A stretch of 15,100 bases of DNA, taken from CAYTLW01 sp964438735 (GTDB lineage: Bacteria; Myxococcota_A; UBA9042). A program made the position numbers and the translations under genes. The DNA lies in NCBI GenBank assembly GCA_964438735.1, contig CAYTLW010000163.1, positions 1 to 15,100 of the forward strand, read 5' to 3'. Each line of letters begins with the position of its first letter. Position 1 is the first letter of the stretch. Positions 8,072-15,100 of this stretch are shown here, piece by piece. The notes beneath the pieces were generated by a model that searched no databases, was not told the DNA's origin, and worked only from the letters and a program-made list of their open reading frames with translations.

Positions 8072-9716
8072 AGGCAGCCGTACCGAAGAGCTCCTGGTAG
8101 GCGGCCCAGGTGGTCGGGCAGCGCTCTGAAACGGGGCACTGCTGGCAAATCTGACCGGTCGGTCTGGATTCGATTCGGTGGGCTGCGAGGGACGCTTCGC
8201 GGCGATGCAGGTCAGCCGTCTGGAAGGCGCCCAGCATGCCCACCTGCTCGACCGCATGTGCCGCCTCGTCGCCCAGAAGACACAGGGGAACGGCCTCGGT
8301 GCTGGCCACCATGTCCAGCTCTCCGGCGAGCAGCACTGCGCGACGGATGAAGGCAGCGGCGTCTTCGAGGCGCGCCAGGGTGGCGACATTCCAATCGCGC
8401 CCACGCTTGATGGGTCGTGCGAAGTCGTATTGCAGGCGCTTGACGCCCAGCTCGGCAAGCAAGCGGGTGATGGCCGGCAGCAAGGCGAAGTTGCGGCGGA
8501 TGACGGGTACGGTGACCAGCAGGCCGCCGCCCCGGTCGACGATGTTGCGCAGGCCCAGCACGGTCTGCCCGAAGGCGCCCTCGTCGCCGGCGATGCGATC
8601 GTGCACGGCCGGATTCGGACCGAAGAAGGACACCTCGAACAGGTCCACGCCGGCTTGCATCAGCTTGTCGACATAGACCGCATGGCTGAGCATACGCGCG
8701 TTGGTTTGGAGCTGGATGTGACGATATCCCATCGCGCGGGCCCGACGGATCAGGGGCAACAGGTCCTTGCGCAGGGTCGCCTCGCCGCGCATGACCACAA
8801 GTTCGGTGCAACCCTGCCGGCGGCCCCGGTTCATCTCCGCCAGGGCCTTGTTGGCCGAACGTTCCGCCTTGTCGGGCAGGTCGGCGATGGTGCAATGGTC
8901 ACAGACGCAGTTGCAGCGGGCGGTCAGGCGCAGCATGAGCCGGCGCGGCTGTGGGGCCGAGGGCTTCGATTCTTCCACAGCTGCGGGCGCGGTCTGGCGC
9001 GCAGGTTGCGCCGCTGAGATGGGGCGCGTCAGGCCGAGCACGTCGCCTCGCTGCACCAGGTGGTCGCCGATAGCCAGGTGGTCGGCGCCCAGTTGCAGGA
9101 AGGTGGCGATGGCCTCTTCGGGGCGGTTGACGATGGGCTCCCAGGCGCTGTTGAACGAGGTGTTGACCACCATGGGCACGCCGGTGAGCTTCTCGAAGGC
9201 GCTGATGAGGGCGTGGTAGCGCGGCTGGTGGGCGGCGTCCACCGACTGGGGGCGGGTGGTGCCGTCCAGGTGCAGGATCGCCGGCAACTCGTCGCGATGT
9301 TCGGCGCGCACCCGGTCGGTGAAGAGCATGAAAGGTGAGCAAGCAGGGTCATCGAAATAGTCCGCCTCGCGACCCGCCAGGATCGAGGGGCCGAGGGGGC
9401 GCCACCACTGGCGGCCTTTCATCACGTTGAGGCGCTGCTTGATTTCGCCGCGGCGGGGGTCGGCGAGGATGCTACGACCGCCCAGCGCGCGGGGACCAAA
9501 TGCGGCGTTGCCCTGGTACCAGCAGACCACCTCACCGGCGGCCAGGCGCTCGGCGACGGCCGTGGCGATGTCGTCGCTGCGTTCGGCGGGCAGCTGGCAG
9601 CGCGCCAGGGCGTCGGCGATTTGGGCGTCGGTCTGACCGGGGCCGATCATGGCGTGCGGCATCTGCGCTGAAGGCGTCTCACCCGTGACCTGGAAGTGGG
9701 CCTCCAGCGCGGCGCC
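8043..9716 (-). CDS. C-terminal piece: carbamoyltransferase C-domain fused to a radical SAM domain (cut by assembly gap)
   Basis: The 557 codons after the N gap begin GAALEAHF, which continues the carbamoyltransferase before the gap. Residues 1 to about 258 are the NodU/CmcH C-terminal domain (FGPRALGGRSILADP, then VVNTSFNSAWEPI), which in relatives makes the carbamoyl-adenylate from carbamoyl phosphate and ATP. The usual Glu before FGPRALG is Ala here. A Pro/Ala-rich linker leads to a radical SAM domain. Its CNCVCDHC motif gives C-x3-C-x2-C at residues 268, 272 and 275, and RGEATL stands for the usual GGEPTL. The barrel continues through QLQTNARML and VIRRNF. The C-terminal CQQCPVSERC (C-x2-C-x5-C) could bind a second Fe-S cluster. 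No start codon is expected, as this is part of a larger frame. The substrate is unknown. Confidence 0.85.
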   Translation of the reverse strand, partial: GAALEAHFQVTGETPSAQMPHAMIGPGQTDAQIADALARCQLPAERSDDIATAVAERLAAGEVVCWYQGNAAFGPRALGGRSILADPRRGEIKQRLNVMKGRQWWRPLGPSILAGREADYFDDPACSPFMLFTDRVRAEHRDELPAILHLDGTTRPQSVDAAHQPRYHALISAFEKLTGVPMVVNTSFNSAWEPIVNRPEEAIATFLQLGADHLAIGDHLVQRGDVLGLTRPISAAQPARQTAPAAVEESKPSAPQPRRLMLRLTARCNCVCDHCTIADLPDKAERSANKALAEMNRGRRQGCTELVVMRGEATLRKDLLPLIRRARAMGYRHIQLQTNARMLSHAVYVDKLMQAGVDLFEVSFFGPNPAVHDRIAGDEGAFGQTVLGLRNIVDRGGGLLVTVPVIRRNFALLPAITRLLAELGVKRLQYDFARPIKRGRDWNVATLARLEDAAAFIRRAVLLAGELDMVASTEAVPLCLLGDEAAHAVEQVGMLGAFQTADLHRREASLAAHRIESRPTGQICQQCPVSERCPTTWAAYQELFGTAAFSPVAAATP

Positions 9717-9816
9717 NNNNNNNNNNNNNNNNNNNNNNNNNNNNNNNNNNNNNNNNNNNNNNNNNNNNNNNNNNNNNNNNNNNNNNNNNNNNNNNNNNNN
9801 NNNNNNNNNNNNNNNN
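9717..9816. other. Assembly gap (100 Ns) inside the carbamoyltransferase
   Basis: There are exactly 100 Ns, the usual placeholder length. Coding sequence before the gap ends HDAG and after it starts GAAL. Relatives read DAGxxxGAAL there, so about three residues (9 bases) seem to be missing. With 100 bases the frames disagree; with 9 they agree. Confidence 0.9.
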
Positions 9817-11802
9817 GCCGGCATCGTGCGCGGCGGCCTGCACGAACATCTCTCCGATTCCGAAATATCTTCGAATCCTGGCGTTCATGGAGCAGTTCAA
9901 CGCCACGCCACCGGCCATGCAGAGGCTGGTGGTCGAGCGCCCATCGAGGCCGCGCTCAATCTGTCCGATGACCACCCGCTCCAGGGCGTCCTGCACGCTG
10001 GCCGCCAGGGCGATGTGTTCCTCGGTCAGGGGGTCGCTCCAACCACGAGACAGGCCGCCGTAGCGGGCCCAGACGCGATCCTGGTGGATGATGGGCAGTC
10101 CGTCGGCGTCCAGGCCCAACAACTCGTCCATGGGCAGGGTCGGCTTGCCCATGGCGGCCAGCCCCATGGTCGAGCCCTGGCCGTGCGGGCCGAACCCCAG
10201 CAGCCTGGTGACGGTCTCGTAGACGCCGCCGATGAGACCCTCGCGCCCGGTGGGCACGTCGAAGCGACGCAACAGGCGGCCACCATCGGTGTCGAAGAAG
10301 GCCGCCGTCTCGCGCTCGCCGGAGCCGTCGACGGTGAAGACCACCGCCTCGTCCATGCCGCTGACCCGCCAGGCGGAGGCGGCGTGGGCCAGATGGTGGG
10401 GGATGAAGAGTACGCGCCCGCTACGGATGATCTGCGGCCAGCGACCGGCTTCCATGGCGGAGTAGGTGTTGCGGAAGCGGCCGTGCACGCCGTTGACGGC
10501 GATGATGTCGACGTCGTCCAGGGTCAGGCCGCCGGCGGCCAGGACGGCGGCCACCGAGCGCGCCGGCAGGGCCTCGTCGATGGTGATGGTGGGATCGGCC
10601 ATGGCGGTCACGCCGGGCCGTCCGGGCGGTGACCAGCCGTAGCGCTTGCGGCGTCGGAAGCGCTCCTCTTCGGCCGCGCCGACGATCTCGCCATCGCGCA
10701 GAAGAGCAGCGGCGTGGCACTGCTGGGTGGTCATGGACAGACCCAGAATCGTCAACGATGTGCCCGGCTGGCGCGTCCGCAGTACCGGCGGCCCGGCGGG
10801 CCCCGGAGTGCGTCCCGTGCCGCCCGGCGGCGAGCGGACCGGGCGGGTGGCCCGTGGGTGAGGGGAGGGCTTCTCTGTTCGGGCAGCGTCCTGCGCCTGG
10901 CGCGCTGGCGGTTCGACCTCCAGAACCTCCCAGGCGGCGCGATCCAAGGCAGCGGCCCGAGTGCCGCCAAGTAGCAGGCCATCTTCGCCATGCTGCAGAA
11001 TCCAGGCCCCGGACGAGACGGTGTGGTCCAACAGCATGGTGGCGCCATCGGGTGTGGTCACGGCCAGACCATGAATGCCCTGTTCGGCCAGGTGCCGCTC
11101 GGCGGCGCCGTGCAACTGCCGCTCGGACAGGCCATGCAACGATGCGGCCAGCGAGGCGGCTTGCGGCTCCGGTAGCAAGCAGGTCGCCGTCTGACCGGCG
11201 GCGAAGTGGGGAGCGGCGCGGATGGCCGCGACCGTGATGATGTGGTCGAAGTCCAGGATCGGCCGCGCGGGGTCTGGCTCCTCGCCCTGGGCCAGGGCGC
11301 TGATCTCGGCGCGCTGCAAGTCGATGCCCCAGGGAGATGCCTGCCCGCCCGGGCATGCCTTGCGTAGCCTGTCGAGCCATGTCTGCACGGCCTCTGAGGC
11401 GCCGCGATGACCGGCGATGATGCGCGGCGCAAGGCCCGCCCGGGCGATGGATGATGCGAGGGCGACCACCACCTCCACGTCGGGCGCGCACAGCGCTGCC
11501 TGCTCGTCGGGCTGATCCAGGGCCACCTTGATCAGCACCAATGGACGACTCCGCGCCGCCCGCCGCGGCGTATGTTCGCAAGCGGAGTCCGGGGCCAACC
11601 GCGAGCCGCCACTGGACAAACCCCGCGCCCGGCAGCCGCCGCAGCCCTTGCGATACTCGCAGTAGCCGCACTTGTCGGCGAATTGCGCCACGTCGCGCAA
11701 CTGCACGAACGCCGGGTCATCGATCCACGCCTGGCCGAGGTCCAGCCAGCGGCTGCGCAGGTCCACAACGCCAAAATCCGCATGGCCACACGCATGGGCC
11801 AC
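9817..11802 (-). CDS. Middle piece: SPASM, DUF362-like domain and carbamoyltransferase N-domain
   Basis: The frame is open from the codon after TAG 11818-11820 to the N gap. The first possible start is GTG 11802, with no ribosome binding site, so this is most likely the continuation of the upstream frame. Cys 5, 45, 48, 54, 57 and 75 (KCGYCEYRKGCGGCRARG) are a SPASM-type Fe-S site like those of NirJ/PqqE relatives. Residues about 87-310 (VLIKVALD at the start, GTRAAALDRAAWEVL at the end) resemble DUF362; this call is weaker. After a Pro-rich linker, residues from about 351 are the Kae1-like domain of a NodU/CmcH O-carbamoyltransferase: AAEEERFRRRK, HHLAH with His469 and His473, VDGSGE with Asp492 (19 residues on, as in TobZ) and HDAG with Asp660. 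These are the expected metal/nucleotide ligands. With the piece after the gap, the carbamoyltransferase is about 570 residues, normal for the family. Confidence 0.8.
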
Positions 11803-11817
11803 GCCATCGGGCCCGAT

Positions 11818-11820
11818 CTA
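11818..11820 (-). other. In-frame amber codon inside the SPASM domain
   Basis: Read through, the local sequence is CPAGVSEA-stop-IGPDGVAHAC, which is C-x12-G-x4-C, the first half of the SPASM motif. The frame is the same on both sides. The next start, GTG 11802, lacks a ribosome binding site. One base change would restore a sense codon. Confidence 0.8.
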
Positions 11821-13134
11821 CGCCTCGCTGACGCCGGCCGGACAGCCACGCCGGGGCAGCGAAACCGGCGCCACGCCTTCTGCCGGCTTCCGGCCGCTCA
11901 TGGCCACTGCGTACCGGGGCCACAGGGTCGGACTGCATTCGGGCGACACGGTCGGCAACGATGCCGCTTCGTTCTGTCCCGTTGCCTGGTCGACCATGGC
12001 GTCGACCAGCCAGCCATCGACCCGTGACAGCGCCGCACGTGCCTGCGCGGCATCGCCGGTCGACGTCTCTGCGCCGCCGGGAGAGGTGCGGGGCCGCCAC
12101 GAGCGGGCGCCCAACTGTCCTGCAGCCCGATGCAAGGCCGACAGCCCGTGCGAATCGATCGGCGAAATCAGCAGCGCGCTGTGGGCGACGACCGCGAGGC
12201 CACACGCTGCGGCCGCGTCTGCAATGGCCTGTAAGGGGTCCGGCGGCCGCTCATCGACCAGTTCCTCCAGGTGCAGGTGAACGCAGGACAAGCCGCTGGT
12301 GGCCAGCGCAGGCAACCGCGGCGCGATCTGAGCATCGCCGTCGACCGCCAGCCCAATCGCCAACCCCAGGCCCCTGCCCACCTTGATGAGGGTCTGCAGT
12401 TCATCCGACGCCACACCATGCACAGCGCTCAGGCGCAGCTCGCGGGCGCCGCTGGCGGCGATGGCGGTGAGCAACTCCAACCTCGCGCCGGCATCCAACG
12501 CCTGGCCGGCGCCATGGCCCCCGAGGGCCAGGTGTACGCGTTCGGGTCCGCTGCTCGACGCCGGCCGCCGGATGCGCTCGAGCCAGCCCGTCTGGGCCAT
12601 CAGGCGCCGCACGGTCGCGTCGATCGAGCCGTCCGACGTCATGTGAGCACGGGCAACATCGCTCCGACCCGCGGCACCGGCGGCACCTTCGGCGGTCCAG
12701 GCGCCCTCGGCGCGGGCCAACTGGCCATCGCCCTGCCCCGCCAGGCCGCTGTCGTCGGCGCAGTTGAAGCGGATGCCACGGGCCAGGCAGGCGGTCGTGG
12801 CGCAGGTCCAGGCGGTGGCGAGGGCGGACTCGTGCGGCCGGTCGTCGCCCATGGCCACGTCAAAACGCAGCGTCGGGCGCCCCGCAAAGCGCTGGTCGAC
12901 AAAGCGCACGAAGTCGGCCAGCAGGTGCACATTGGCGGCGCTGATGACGTGTTCGATCACCGGCGTACGGCCGGCCGACACGTAGGCGTCGACCGCGGCG
13001 CAAGTCTGCTCGAAGCCTGCCGACTCGCCGTTCAGCGCGCTGTAGAGCGCCTCGTCATGACTTGGGATCGCCACCGATGGTTGGTCTTGCGGCAACGCTC
13101 GTGCTCTCCATGGCCGGCCAGGGGTTGTAAGCAA
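11818..13134 (-). CDS. N-terminal piece of the interrupted locus: truncated and degenerate radical SAM domains ending at an in-frame TAG
   Basis: The frame opens after TAA 13138-13140. TTG 13134 is the outermost start; TTG 13095, with GGAGA nine bases upstream, is at least as likely. There are up to 438 codons. Residues about 22-125 (SHDEALYSALNGESAGFEQT, then HVISAANVHLLADFV) look like the C-terminal half of a radical SAM barrel. They align by eye with the matching part of the domain near 8700-8400. The half with the Fe-S cysteines is absent upstream. From about 199 a second barrel follows. It keeps the fold signals (RELRLS, GLGLAIGLAVDGD, GLSCVHLHLEE), but the place for C-x3-C-x2-C reads VHLALGGHGAGQALD, with no cysteine. 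The frame stops at TAG 11818-11820, right after CPAGVSEA, in the middle of the SPASM motif. It is either a decayed gene or a non-catalytic domain of a larger protein. Confidence 0.6.
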   Translation of the reverse strand: MLTTPGRPWRARALPQDQPSVAIPSHDEALYSALNGESAGFEQTCAAVDAYVSAGRTPVIEHVISAANVHLLADFVRFVDQRFAGRPTLRFDVAMGDDRPHESALATAWTCATTACLARGIRFNCADDSGLAGQGDGQLARAEGAWTAEGAAGAAGRSDVARAHMTSDGSIDATVRRLMAQTGWLERIRRPASSSGPERVHLALGGHGAGQALDAGARLELLTAIAASGARELRLSAVHGVASDELQTLIKVGRGLGLAIGLAVDGDAQIAPRLPALATSGLSCVHLHLEELVDERPPDPLQAIADAAAACGLAVVAHSALLISPIDSHGLSALHRAAGQLGARSWRPRTSPGGAETSTGDAAQARAALSRVDGWLVDAMVDQATGQNEAASLPTVSPECSPTLWPRYAVAMSGRKPAEGVAPVSLPRRGCPAGVSEA

Positions 13135-13289
13135 ATGTTATGATGGCGCAGACCTTCACACAAGCTCACCGGCCCAACGCAGACTGGCGTGGCGTCGGCC
13201 GCCGCGAGGACCGCCACGGCCTGCGGCTCCAGCGTGGCCCACCGGCACCAGCCATGGCCGAGAACGTCGCCGCGCCCTACACTGCTGTC
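13135..13289. promoter_or_regulatory. Divergent region between phaC and the radical SAM/carbamoyltransferase locus
   Basis: About 155 bases separate the two divergent genes. An AT-richer patch (GCAAATGTTATGATGG, 13131-13146) includes TATGAT, which resembles a -10 element on the plus strand, but I see no paired -35. If phaC instead starts at ATG 13140, nearly all of this space is coding. Confidence 0.3.
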
Positions 13290-14456
13290 ATGAGCCCACG
13301 TCATCGACGCCCACGCCGCCCCTCAACCGCTCGCCGGGCACCTCGCGCCCTGCGGCTGGCCCGCCGCCAGCTGCTGCGCAGCGCCGACCGGACCCTGAGC
13401 ACGTTCATCAACGGCATCGACTGGTTCCTGCGCGACCCCGCCGATCTGGTCGACCAGACGCCATTCGAGGTGGTGCATCGCGACGGCAAGCTGCAGATCC
13501 GCCGCTATCGCCCCCTGGATCGCCTGGACTCCTGGGGCATCGGTACCGAGATCGAAGGATCCTCGCCGGCGCCCGTACCCGTGCCAGTGCTGCTGATTCC
13601 CCCCTTGATGGTGCGGCCGCTCATCTACGACCTGACCGATGGCCGCTCCTACGCTCGCACTCTGCTGGCGGCTGGATTCGACGTCTTCCTGGTCGATTTC
13701 GGCGTGCCCGATGCCGCCGACGCCGATGTCAGTCTCGATGATTATGTGCTCGACTGGATGCCACAGGCGGTCGACACCGCCTGCACAATCTCGGGCGCCG
13801 GCTGCGTGTCGTTGATCGGCTACTGCCAGGGCGGTCTCTTCGGCTTGATGCACGCATCGGCCAACGAAGACGAGCGCGTGCGGAACATCGTCACCATCGG
13901 CTCACCCATCGACACCGAGAAGATGGGCGTGCTGATCGCCCTGCTGCGAATGGGGCATGAGCAGATCGACGTGCTGTCCAAACACATCGGCAACGTGCCG
14001 GGCGAGATCTCGTCGCGCTTCTTCAAGCTGATGAATCCGCTCAAGTCCATGACCCGCTACGCCGACCTCTTCCTGAACATGTACAACCAGGAGTATGTCA
14101 ACGGTTTTGATGCCCTGAGTCAGTGGACCGACAACTTCATCGACTATCCGTCCGATGCCTTCCGCCAGCTCATGCGCGACTTCATGGCCGGCAACAAGCT
14201 CAAGGATGGGGAGATGCGTTTTGGCGACAAGGTGGCCGACCTGAGTCGCATTCAATGCCCTGTGCTGGCCTTCGCCGGCAAAAGCGATGACATCGTGCCC
14301 CCCGCAGCCGTACGCGCGGTCCTGGACGTGGTCGGCAGCGAAGACACCGAGGTACGCGTGGTCCCCGGCGGGCATATGGGCGTATTCGCCGGCCGGCATG
14401 CGCCCGACGAGGTGTGGAAGTACAGCGCGCGATGGCTGATTGAACGCTCCGCCTGA
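13290..14456 (+). CDS. phaC: Polyhydroxyalkanoate synthase, class III-like PhaC
   Basis: This alpha/beta-hydrolase-fold enzyme polymerises hydroxyacyl-CoA into PHA storage polymer at granule surfaces. The PhaC box GYCQGG holds the catalytic Cys179. KSDDIVPP supplies Asp333 and GGHMGVFAGR supplies His362, so the triad is complete. TPFEVVHRDGKLQIRRYRP near the N-terminus is typical of the short class III/IV type. The length is 388 residues from ATG 13290, close to the 355-390 of that class; class I enzymes are near 590. A basic Arg-rich extension precedes the conserved region. The start is uncertain: ATG 13140 and ATG 13254 are also in frame, and none has a good ribosome binding site. Class III enzymes need PhaE, and no phaE, phaA or phaB is in the window. 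The gene converges with the thioesterase gene, six bases away. Confidence 0.9.
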   Translation: MSPRHRRPRRPSTARRAPRALRLARRQLLRSADRTLSTFINGIDWFLRDPADLVDQTPFEVVHRDGKLQIRRYRPLDRLDSWGIGTEIEGSSPAPVPVPVLLIPPLMVRPLIYDLTDGRSYARTLLAAGFDVFLVDFGVPDAADADVSLDDYVLDWMPQAVDTACTISGAGCVSLIGYCQGGLFGLMHASANEDERVRNIVTIGSPIDTEKMGVLIALLRMGHEQIDVLSKHIGNVPGEISSRFFKLMNPLKSMTRYADLFLNMYNQEYVNGFDALSQWTDNFIDYPSDAFRQLMRDFMAGNKLKDGEMRFGDKVADLSRIQCPVLAFAGKSDDIVPPAAVRAVLDVVGSEDTEVRVVPGGHMGVFAGRHAPDEVWKYSARWLIERSA

Positions 14457-14462
14457 GCGCCG

Positions 14463-14948
14463 CTACCAGCGATGATAGGCCGGGTGCCCTTGTTGCACCG
14501 CGACGAAGAGTCCGCGGCAGGTGGCGGTGACCTTACCCTCGGCCTCCAGCGTGCCCTCGATCCAGGCCCGGTCGCCCTCCGACTCGACCACCCGGGCGCG
14601 CAGCAGCAACTCGGCGGACAGAGGTGTCGGGCGGCGCAGCTTGATGGTGTACTCGGCCGTAACGGTGCACGGCGGCGTGGCATCGCCAGCTTGCGTCATC
14701 AGGTGCCAGGCCGCGGTCCAGTTGCAGTGACAGTCGAGCAGCGCGCCGCAGATGCCGCCGTTGAGCATCCCCTCGAAAGCCTGGTGATGAGCCGACGCCC
14801 TCCAATGTGCCCGCACCTCGTCGCCGACCACGAAGCTCTTGATGCGCAGGCCCTTGTCGTTGGCCGGTCCGCAGCCGAAGCAGGCGTTGTTGGGTGCGTA
14901 TCGATCTTGCAGGGATGGGACGTCGGCGGTGGGCGTAGGGTCATTCAT
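14463..14948 (-). CDS. Hotdog-fold thioesterase, PaaI/4HBT family
   Basis: The 161-residue product has the family's N-terminal CFGCGPANDKGLRI (Cys23, Cys26) and the hotdog helix region FEGMLNGGICGALLDCH, where PaaI-type enzymes carry the HGG..D substrate site. Strand-rich sequence follows (CTVTAEYTIKLRRPTP, RAWIEGTLEAEGKVTA). It probably hydrolyses an acyl-CoA thioester; the substrate cannot be told. ATG 14948 was chosen because the conserved region begins soon after it. A TTG at 14984 would add 12 basic residues with no family support. There is no clear ribosome binding site. The gene runs towards phaC, whose substrates are also acyl-CoAs; a functional link is only a guess. Confidence 0.85.
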   Translation of the reverse strand: MNDPTPTADVPSLQDRYAPNNACFGCGPANDKGLRIKSFVVGDEVRAHWRASAHHQAFEGMLNGGICGALLDCHCNWTAAWHLMTQAGDATPPCTVTAEYTIKLRRPTPLSAELLLRARVVESEGDRAWIEGTLEAEGKVTATCRGLFVAVQQGHPAYHRW

Positions 14949-14990
14949 GGCGGGGAGAATCGTGCAGCGTCGCCGGACAAGCAAGCTGCA

Positions 14991-15034
14991 AAAGCAGCAG
15001 CGCCCGGGGGGGGCGATCCCCCCGGGACGCTGCG
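14991..15034 (-). terminator. Intrinsic terminator hairpin for the gene entering from the right
   Basis: GCAGCG (14997-15002), CCC (15003-15005) and six Gs (15006-15011) pair with six Cs (15018-15023), GGG (15024-15026) and CGCTGC (15028-15033). This gives a 15-bp GC-rich stem with one bulged A and a 6-base loop. Read on the minus strand it starts just after the stop at 15036 and is followed by a short T-run (CTTTT). Confidence 0.7.
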
Positions 15035-15035
15035 T

Positions 15036-15100
15036 TCACCTCATGCCGGGCTCGAAGTTCACCTCAACACGGGCCCGACGCCACGCGAAATTGATGCCAG
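15036..15100 (-). CDS. C-terminal tail of a gene entering from the right edge
   Basis: One minus-strand frame is open from the edge to TGA 15036-15038 and ends VEVNFEPGMR. The stop sits directly before a strong hairpin that would terminate minus-strand transcription, which supports this frame; the other two frames hold stops within the same stretch. Only 20 residues are visible and the product cannot be identified. Confidence 0.5.
   Translation of the reverse strand, partial: GINFAWRRARVEVNFEPGMR

Noticed and set aside
6158..8458. A 766-codon open frame on the minus strand, antisense to the TPR gene
   Set aside because: It covers a well-supported plus-strand gene with signal peptide, TPRs and anchor, and it also overlaps the radical SAM piece in another frame. 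Its Arg/Pro/His-rich composition is typical of a high-GC shadow frame.
11818..11820. Pyrrolysine insertion at the TAG
   Set aside because: There is no evidence of pyl genes in the window, and Pyl is not expected in a SPASM domain. Nonsense mutation or base error is simpler; kept only as a check.
12271..13143. A 290-codon plus-strand open frame opposite the degenerate radical SAM piece
   Set aside because: It has no recognisable motif, while the minus strand shows radical SAM-type barrel features and continues into the SPASM domain.
13032..13304. A 90-codon minus-strand open frame that might supply a frameshifted N-terminus or a RiPP precursor for the radical SAM locus
   Set aside because: It lacks the C-x3-C-x2-C motif and any leader/core pattern, and it overlaps the start of phaC.
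1..15100. CRISPR arrays, tRNA or rRNA genes, and transposase genes
   Set aside because: I looked for regular spacer-repeat arrays, cloverleaf-like stretches and transposase motifs and saw none. The only interspersed repeat is the 22-bp family near 3962, 4229 and 6122.

Overview
High-GC bacterial DNA with long secretory Cys-rich proteins (Dictyostelium-type CTDC repeats), a fibrinogen-like surface protein with CSGC-type motifs, and a PHA synthase. This mix is most like a Myxococcota or other former deltaproteobacterial genome. That is an inference from protein style; no rRNA or marker gene is present. The run of exactly 100 Ns (9717-9816) suggests a scaffolded draft or metagenome assembly.

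Layout. 50-3934 (+): a 1,294-residue Cys-rich putative lipoprotein. 3962-4229: a non-coding, MITE-like element with terminal inverted repeats. 4233-5936 (-): a secreted fibrinogen-like protein. 5937-6205: a divergent intergenic region with a third copy of the repeat end. 6206-8071 (+): a TPR protein with a signal peptide and a C-terminal membrane anchor. 8043-13134 (-): a broken multi-domain locus. 13290-14456 (+): phaC, followed convergently by a hotdog thioesterase at 14463-14948 (-). 15036-15100 (-): the tail of another gene with a strong hairpin terminator.

The most interesting part is 8043-13134. Read on the minus strand it is one reading frame from 13134 to the N gap, interrupted only by one TAG at 11818-11820. 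The TAG lies inside a SPASM motif (C-x12-G-x4-C when read through). Beyond the gap the frame differs, but the carbamoyltransferase motif joining the two sides needs only about three residues, so the 100 Ns are probably a placeholder. The reconstructed order is: C-terminal half of a radical SAM domain, a radical SAM-like domain without the Fe-S cysteines, SPASM, a DUF362-like domain, a NodU/CmcH-type O-carbamoyltransferase, and a canonical radical SAM domain with a C-terminal Cys cluster. I know of no characterised protein with this architecture. Either it is an unusual modification enzyme interrupted by one nonsense codon or base error, or it is a decaying locus.

The first three genes all encode exported proteins and may act at the cell surface, but they do not form an operon. 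phaC and the thioesterase both concern acyl-CoA or acyl-thioester chemistry but are convergent, so any link is only suggestive.
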